Shown: in pieces, positions 60,164 to 64,000 of the stretch | How positions within the stretch are numbered: the first letter of the stretch is position 1 | How the letters are laid out: each line of letters opens with the position of its first letter | Source of the DNA: Corynebacterium argentoratense DSM 44202 | Lineage (GTDB): Bacteria > Actinomycetota > Actinomycetes > Mycobacteriales > Mycobacteriaceae | Assembly: GCF_000590555.1 (NCBI RefSeq) | Contig: NC_022198.1 | Coordinates: forward strand, 578,338-642,337 | Direction: 5' to 3' | DNA: 64,000 bases | The notes under the pieces: model-generated | Told to the model about the DNA's origin: nothing | The model's database searches: none | What the model saw: only the letters and a program-made list of their open reading frames with translations | Position numbers and translations under genes: made by a program

Positions 60164-60479
60164 CACAATATCGATCCTGGTCAGCCCGCTGCGCCACACC
60201 TACCCCTTTGGCGTCGGCGATCGCGTGGCCGAGTACGGCACAGTAGAGCAGATGCGTAGCGACATCGCGTCCTGCTTTGCCGAACATCCCGATTGCCGAC
60301 GCGTGATCGTGGCTGCCGCAGAAGACAACCTGGAAGAAATCGCTGCCTGCGAGCAGGCCGGCCTGCGCTATGTCGTGGACGTGCAGACCCGTGACCACGA
60401 GGCCTACTCCCTCATGGTTGCGGAACCCGACTGGGTGGTAAACCAGCCATGTGAAATTGATGAGATGGAGCTAAAATGA
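60156..60479 (+). CDS. Small GNAT-like protein
   Basis: 107 residues from ATG 60156, overlapping the ligase end by 8 bp and the next gene by 4 bp. The C-terminal half, RVIVAAAEDNLEEIAACEQA then GLRYVVDVQTRDHEAYSLMV, resembles the last third of GNAT acetyltransferases (N-x(n)-A-x3-EKAGF-Y). The acetyl-CoA pyrophosphate loop (Q/RxxGxG/A) is not evident, so it may be a partner or degenerate member rather than an active transferase. Coupled overlaps show it is translated with the ligase and thioesterase. Confidence 0.6.
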   Translation: MSNTISILVSPLRHTYPFGVGDRVAEYGTVEQMRSDIASCFAEHPDCRRVIVAAAEDNLEEIAACEQAGLRYVVDVQTRDHEAYSLMVAEPDWVVNQPCEIDEMELK

Positions 60480-60895
60480 GTGATTTTCTAGCGCAGTGGG
60501 ACGAATTTTATTCAACGGTCGATGACGTCGCGGTTTCTTTACGCCTCTACCCAATTTCAGGCGACGAGGAGGAAGTCCAAGTAGGTATGCCGCTGTTTAA
60601 AGAAATCACTCAGCCTGCTGGGATGTTTTCAGCCCCCGCACTGTTTGGGCTTGCCGACGTCGCGGGCACCTGGTTGGCCATGCAACAGGTACCGAAGGGA
60701 GTCTTCCCGCTTGCTGTGGGAAGCAACATCAACGTTGTATCCAATACTCGTCAAGGTGATGCGGTGGCCAAAGCCCATGTGGTTCGTGCAGGCAAGATGG
60801 TTATCGTGACTGACACGGAAATTTTTTCTAAAGAGACAGGTGCTATTTTGGCTAAGGTAGTCACTACCTACACGGTTCCGCCTTTGAAAAAATAG
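60476..60895 (+). CDS. PaaI-like hotdog-fold thioesterase
   Basis: 139 residues with the hotdog helix GMFSAPALFGLADVAGTWLAM and the following strand segment LAVGSNINVVSNTRQGDAVA, then AHVVRAGKMVIVTDTEIFSK. The usual HGG motif is replaced by FSAP, with the Asp of the long helix (LADVAG) in place. It probably hydrolyses an acyl-CoA made by the adjacent ligase, returning CoA if the pathway stalls. It is the last gene of the unit and contains the only 11-mer repeat copy of this island (60522). Confidence 0.8.
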   Translation: MSDFLAQWDEFYSTVDDVAVSLRLYPISGDEEEVQVGMPLFKEITQPAGMFSAPALFGLADVAGTWLAMQQVPKGVFPLAVGSNINVVSNTRQGDAVAKAHVVRAGKMVIVTDTEIFSKETGAILAKVVTTYTVPPLKK

Positions 60896-60924
60896 TCGAA
60901 AATAGGGGGCGCATGACTGACCTT

Positions 60925-60978
60925 GTCCCCGCTAGTTGGACTGGCTAAACAGAGCCCAGCTAGCGGGGACATTTTTAT
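60925..60978 (+). terminator. Rho-independent terminator of the hca unit
   Basis: Arms GTCCCCGCTAGTTGG and CCAGCTAGCGGGGAC pair over 15 bp with one G-U, loop 16 bases, followed by ATTTTTA. It lies 30 bp after the thioesterase stop. Confidence 0.88.
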
Positions 60979-61045
60979 GAGCACATTGTGTTCTTCAAGC
61001 GTTCTCGCTCTCTTGTGGATTAACAGGAATATTGAAAATTTAAAA

Positions 61046-61090
61046 AGCCGTCATGAGGAAAGGCAAGTGTCCTTTTGCATTATGACGGCT
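61046..61090 (-). terminator. Rho-independent terminator of the opposing transporter gene
   Basis: On the minus strand AGCCGTCATAA pairs with TCATGACGGCT (one mismatch), with an inner AAAGG/CCTTT stem, and TTTTTAAATTTTC follows. It lies 25 bp beyond the transporter stop. Confidence 0.85.
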
Positions 61091-61114
61091 AGGAGATGTC
61101 CTGCCTGAATGAAA

Positions 61115-62497
61115 TTAGGCTTTAAACACGGCGGTTTCTTCGAAGCGTTCTTCGTGACTCTCACGGTGAGCAGTTTCTCGCGAGAAGTAGATCGCTGCTG
61201 AAGAGATAACGAACAGGCCGCTTACCCACCAAGCTATTGGGTCGAGGCTTGATCCTGGGGGTGCTATTCGATTGGCGATGAGGGGAGCTGTACCCGCGCC
61301 CAAGATGGATGCCATTTGGAAAGTCATTCCCGCGCCTGTGTAACGATGCGCGGCGTCGAATTTTTCGGATAGGAAGGCGCCAATGGGGCCGTATTGCGCA
61401 GGCTGAACGACACAGACCATGAGGATCATACCTGCCCACACCATGGATGGATCGCCGGTCTGGATCATGTGGAACACGATCCAAATACCCGCAATTGAAA
61501 CGATTCCACCACTGATCATGACAGTCCGGCGCCCATACTTATCGGATAGCCAAGCCAGGAAGGGCATCACGAAGATCGCGATGATCGATCCGATAGTAAG
61601 CATCATGAGAGCATCTGCACGTTCGATTGGCTGATCGGAGTCCTTTGTAGAACGAACGATGAACGGAACCATGTACGAAGCCTGCAGACCTTGGACAAAC
61701 AGCCCGGACATACCGGCTAGGGTGCCCAGGAGTAGGTCCTTGGGTGAGTCGCGCAGCATCTTGACCAGTGGAACACCGGTGTGAACGTCGCCACGGCGAC
61801 GCGCCTCTTCGAATTCGGGAGATTCGGTAACACGGCTGCGTAGGTAGAGACCGAAAATGACGATGCAGGCCGACAGTAAAAACGGTACGCGCCAGCCCCA
61901 GTCCGTTACGAAATACTGTTCAGGATTCGCGAAGTTGGCACCTGAAGCCTTGGCGAAAATAGAAAGCACAAGCGTCGCCAGGACAGCGCCAGCAGGTCCA
62001 CCAGCGATGGCGAGTGACGCACCGAAGCCCTTGTTACCTTGTTTAGAGTGCTCCATGGCCATGAGAGTCGCACCCGCCCATTCGCCACCGACAGCGACAC
62101 CCTGGATTGCTCGAAGTAAAACTAGCAGCCAGGGGGCAAGCGGAAAAGCAGCCGATGATGGCATGAATCCGATGGCGACGGATACTAGTCCCATTGTCAG
62201 GAGGGTGATGACTAGAACATTTTTACGTCCGTAGCGGTCTCCGAAGTGTCCAAATGCGACGGATCCAATTGGGCGCGCAATGTATCCAATCAGGAGGATT
62301 AAGAAGGACAGCGTCGTCCCGGTAGTTTCATCAAGATTGTTGAAGAATAGCTTCGGAAAAACCAGTCCTGCTGCTGCGGCGTAGAGGAGGAAGTCGTAGT
62401 ACTCTACGGTTGCGCCTAGGAAACTGGACCATACAGCACGGCGCCGTTCTTTGGGATCTACAGACTCTTGGGTAGATGGGGATACTGCGGGAGGCAT
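61115..62497 (-). CDS. MFS transporter, MHS type, probably for the island's aromatic acid
   Basis: 460 residues, twelve predicted helices. Signatures: WSSFLGATVEYYDFLLYAAA, GHFGDRYGRKNVLVITLLTM, LRAIQGVAVGGEWAGATLMA and WLSDKYGRRTVMISGG. It resembles the ShiA/MhpT-neighbour class of metabolite:H+ symporters. It converges on the hca unit and is followed by two opposed terminators. Import of phenylpropionate, cinnamate or a hydroxylated form is the natural inference from position. Confidence 0.88.
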   Translation of the reverse strand: MPPAVSPSTQESVDPKERRRAVWSSFLGATVEYYDFLLYAAAAGLVFPKLFFNNLDETTGTTLSFLILLIGYIARPIGSVAFGHFGDRYGRKNVLVITLLTMGLVSVAIGFMPSSAAFPLAPWLLVLLRAIQGVAVGGEWAGATLMAMEHSKQGNKGFGASLAIAGGPAGAVLATLVLSIFAKASGANFANPEQYFVTDWGWRVPFLLSACIVIFGLYLRSRVTESPEFEEARRRGDVHTGVPLVKMLRDSPKDLLLGTLAGMSGLFVQGLQASYMVPFIVRSTKDSDQPIERADALMMLTIGSIIAIFVMPFLAWLSDKYGRRTVMISGGIVSIAGIWIVFHMIQTGDPSMVWAGMILMVCVVQPAQYGPIGAFLSEKFDAAHRYTGAGMTFQMASILGAGTAPLIANRIAPPGSSLDPIAWWVSGLFVISSAAIYFSRETAHRESHEERFEETAVFKA

Positions 62498-62542
62498 GGG
62501 TTCTCCTTAATGTTGTAGTGAAGTGTCGGGCATATAAGGCGT

Positions 62543-63238
62543 TTATTGGGCGCCCCAGATCACGGTGTGCGAGTAGTGGGCTGTGTCGGCAGGTAAGAGC
62601 CGGCCGTAGTGGTACTCAAATGGCTGGTGTCGGTAGAACTCACGGGATACTTCTCCCCGTTGGCGGGGTGAGGGCTTGCGCCCAGAATCACCTCGGTAAT
62701 CAGAGGTTTTCATGCGGCCAAACCAATGAGCGTCGTAGATTACTTGGTTGTCCCACAGCTCCAAAAGAAGAAGATCTCCGGGGCGGTCGACGTCCTCGTA
62801 CCAGGCGTATTGCAGGCATCCAGGTTCTGCCCGAGTTTGGCTGATTTCTTCGCTCGTCATCGCGTACATTGCAGGGTTGTTTTCGCAGGCAGTTTCGATG
62901 ACTATTCGCACCGGGGAGTTCCCCGGCCACATGATGCGGGAATCCTGGATTGCATCCCTCGGGGTCCAGACACCGTCAATCAACGCATAGGACGATTGGA
63001 TATAGCAATCAATCGTTGCGTGGCGGAGCAGTTCATCTGCTGGGCCGTTGGGTGCTTCGGCAAGATAGGTTTCGAGCGCGGCCTCGTCTGGAAATAACAG
63101 AGTGAACGCGTAGATTTTTTCCTCGCCCTCAGCTAGGCTGCGGTAAACCGTAGCGTTGTAGTGCGCATATAACGCTGCTACCTTGCGGTGCAGTTCTAGA
63201 TCAGACGCGGACTCTACTACCATTCGGATCATCGTCAT
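62543..63238 (-). CDS. Two-domain dimeric alpha/beta-barrel (ABM-like) protein
   Basis: 231 residues that split into two similar halves: IRMVVESASDLELHRKVAAL...KIYAFTLLFPDEAALETYL, and PVRIVIETACENNPAMYAM...EPGCLQYAWYEDVDRPGDLL with LLELWDNQVIYDAHWFGRMK. The second half has the EPGCLQY and ELW-D hallmarks of the antibiotic-biosynthesis-monooxygenase family. The last ~45 residues are Arg/His-rich. GGGAG overlaps the upstream VOC-gene stop and the genes are 6 bp apart, so they are co-expressed. Function in this pathway is unknown; a cofactor-free oxygenation or isomerisation is possible. Confidence 0.65.
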   Translation of the reverse strand: MTMIRMVVESASDLELHRKVAALYAHYNATVYRSLAEGEEKIYAFTLLFPDEAALETYLAEAPNGPADELLRHATIDCYIQSSYALIDGVWTPRDAIQDSRIMWPGNSPVRIVIETACENNPAMYAMTSEEISQTRAEPGCLQYAWYEDVDRPGDLLLLELWDNQVIYDAHWFGRMKTSDYRGDSGRKPSPRQRGEVSREFYRHQPFEYHYGRLLPADTAHYSHTVIWGAQ

Positions 63239-63244
63239 GGCTCC

Positions 63245-64000
63245 CTAATATTCGATAACCCAGTCGGGTGAAGCGAATTCTTCAGCGGGGGCTTCTCGTC
63301 GGATTACACCTTCGATGAGATAGCCACCGAGATTGTCGAAAGTGTCGAAATATCCAAATTCAGCTGCACCACCGCGCAGAGGCGAACCCATGCATAGGCT
63401 CATACCTTCATCGCTCATGAGCTCGATGACCCTAGTCCACGCAGCTTCGGCTTCTGCCGGTGTCGAGTAGTCCTGGGTCGCTACCATCCAGGGAAAAATG
63501 TGGTGAATACCGGGCCCAAGGATGTCAAAGAATTCACGGTTGTAGTGCGAGGGGCCGTGGTTGCATTGGATTATTTCAAAGCCGAAATCGGCGCAGTGGC
63601 CTTGAGCAGTGAAATAGCCGTGGTCGACCTTTTCGCCCCGGTACATTGAATCGTCCAAACGCCCAAAGCCGGTTTCCCAGGTTTTGCACTCGAATCGCTC
63701 GATGCCGAAGATATCTCGGTAAAAGGGGAGGGTCTTGAGTACATCGTGAACGAGGACTCCGAAATGGTATATCCCTTGAGTAGGGAGGATGCCTTCAACA
63801 GCTTCGGGTCTTTCATCCATGTCGGTACTCATTTCGAGCAAGAATCCTCCGAGGTACTCCCTCGTGTCGTAGAAACTACGGCCCCCTCCCACGTAGCAGC
63901 GCTTGACATAGGAAGGCCGAGTGGGATCGGTGATTACCCGGAGGAAGCAAATTCCTTCCCTTTTGGTTCGCAGGTGTTCCATGAAAGGGGATTCGCCGGA
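63245..64000 (-). CDS. Vicinal-oxygen-chelate (VOC/glyoxalase) two-domain protein, 5' end outside the window
   Basis: The frame is open to the window edge; ATG 63982 is only an internal Met, since the residues before and after it already belong to the end of a first VOC domain (GGRSFYDTREYLGGFLLEM). A second domain follows: IYHFGVLVHDVLKTLPFYRD, a metal-ligand region GIHHIFPWMVATQDYSTPAE, and FGYFDTFDNLGGYLIEGVIR. The paired domains and the His/Glu pattern fit extradiol dioxygenases or lactoylglutathione-lyase-like enzymes. It heads the minus-strand unit with the ABM-like gene and probably acts on a pathway intermediate. Exact reaction unknown. Confidence 0.75.
   Translation of the reverse strand, partial: SGESPFMEHLRTKREGICFLRVITDPTRPSYVKRCYVGGGRSFYDTREYLGGFLLEMSTDMDERPEAVEGILPTQGIYHFGVLVHDVLKTLPFYRDIFGIERFECKTWETGFGRLDDSMYRGEKVDHGYFTAQGHCADFGFEIIQCNHGPSHYNREFFDILGPGIHHIFPWMVATQDYSTPAEAEAAWTRVIELMSDEGMSLCMGSPLRGGAAEFGYFDTFDNLGGYLIEGVIRREAPAEEFASPDWVIEY

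Larger units (their letters stand above)
10143..60532. repeat. Dispersed 11-mer ATGACGYCGCG, 22 exact copies
   Basis: Copies on the plus strand start at 10716, 13829, 24453, 27713, 30181, 31834, 32862, 43844, 46624 and 60522. Copies on the minus strand (CGCGRCGTCAT) start at 10143, 16414, 22050, 23155, 27244, 28463, 32343, 35906, 37745, 41257, 45425 and 47365. The sixth-position Y is C in 14 and T in 8. One-mismatch copies include 14818, 15617, 20390 and 54124. Most lie inside genes, in several frames and on both coding and template strands, so protein coding does not explain them. Confidence 0.85.

Noticed and set aside
10143-60532. The ATGACGYCGCG repeat as a KOPS-like polar FtsK guide or as a ParB site
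   Set aside because: Copies are evenly divided between strands, so there is no polarity, and the sequence is not a palindrome like the bacterial parS consensus.
1-64000. tRNA, rRNA, insertion sequences or prophage genes
   Set aside because: Reading both strands gave no cloverleaf, rRNA-like segment, transposase, integrase or phage structural protein.

Overview
The window looks like a chromosomal segment of a Corynebacterium or a close mycolic-acid-bearing relative. The pointers are an antigen-85-type mycolyltransferase, a long GapB-type glyceraldehyde-3-phosphate dehydrogenase, a DipZ-like CcdA/thioredoxin fusion, a WXG100/PPE-like protein next to a DUF3558-like membrane protein, and a hut cluster with an IclR regulator. 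G+C is high, roughly 60% by eye. I found no rRNA, tRNA, CRISPR array, insertion sequence or phage module.

Layout. (1) 0-9.9 kb is an aromatic-catabolic island: a GntR regulator cut by the window edge, an FAH-RraA fusion enzyme, an aromatic-acid/H+ symporter, an FAD aromatic monooxygenase, an AraC regulator, an aldehyde dehydrogenase and a thiamine-diphosphate 2-keto-acid decarboxylase. (2) 9.9-27.8 kb is mostly core genome: a serine dehydratase remnant, ABC-F ATPase, cupin, methyltransferase, polyphosphate kinase 2, 3-hydroxyisobutyryl-CoA hydrolase-like enzyme, mycolyltransferase, a frameshifted small secreted Cys-containing protein with a one-helix membrane protein, prfC, pth, gapB, and a metal/siderophore-type ABC importer. 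(3) 27.8-37.2 kb is accessory: a frameshifted gene, an M20 amidohydrolase with an MFS symporter, an array of hairpins, a GIY-YIG protein, the PPE-like/DUF3558-like pair and a half ABC ATPase. (4) 37.2-44.0 kb is histidine utilisation: hutG divergent from hutR, then hutU, a CoA-transferase remnant, hutI and hutH. (5) 44.0-48.7 kb carries a second pth and an extracytoplasmic thiol-redox operon (thioredoxin-like lipoprotein, dipZ, response regulator, sensor kinase). (6) 48.7-49.6 kb is non-coding and holds three 87-88-bp hairpin elements and a GC-rich tandem repeat. (7) 49.6-64 kb is a phenylpropionate/cinnamate-type degradation island: mhpC-B-D-F-E, then hcaE-C-D-F-B with an acyl-CoA ligase, a small GNAT-like protein and a hotdog thioesterase, then opposing genes for a transporter, a dimeric-barrel protein and a two-domain VOC protein cut by the window edge.

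How the genes work together. In island 7 the Rieske dioxygenase and dihydrodiol dehydrogenase would make a catechol, which MhpB cleaves and MhpC, D, E and F convert to succinate or fumarate, pyruvate and acetyl-CoA. Both halves carry the same operator-like dyad, GTTCC-N7-GGAAC, so one regulator, not encoded in the window, probably controls both. In island 1 a 2-keto acid could be decarboxylated and oxidised to an acid, while the monooxygenase and FAH-RraA fusion act on ring and ring-cleavage products.

The most striking unexplained signal is an 11-mer, ATGACGYCGCG. It occurs 22 times on both strands in my reading, 21 of them between 10.1 and 47.4 kb. It is absent from the first island and nearly absent from the last one. 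It lies in different reading frames and inside unrelated genes, so it looks like a genome-wide DNA signature that the catabolic islands lack. Other leads are the paired hairpin family at 49 kb, a run of hairpins at 32.1-32.3 kb, the frameshifted secreted peptide with its small membrane partner, and a histidase whose cofactor-forming tripeptide reads Cys-Ser-Gly.
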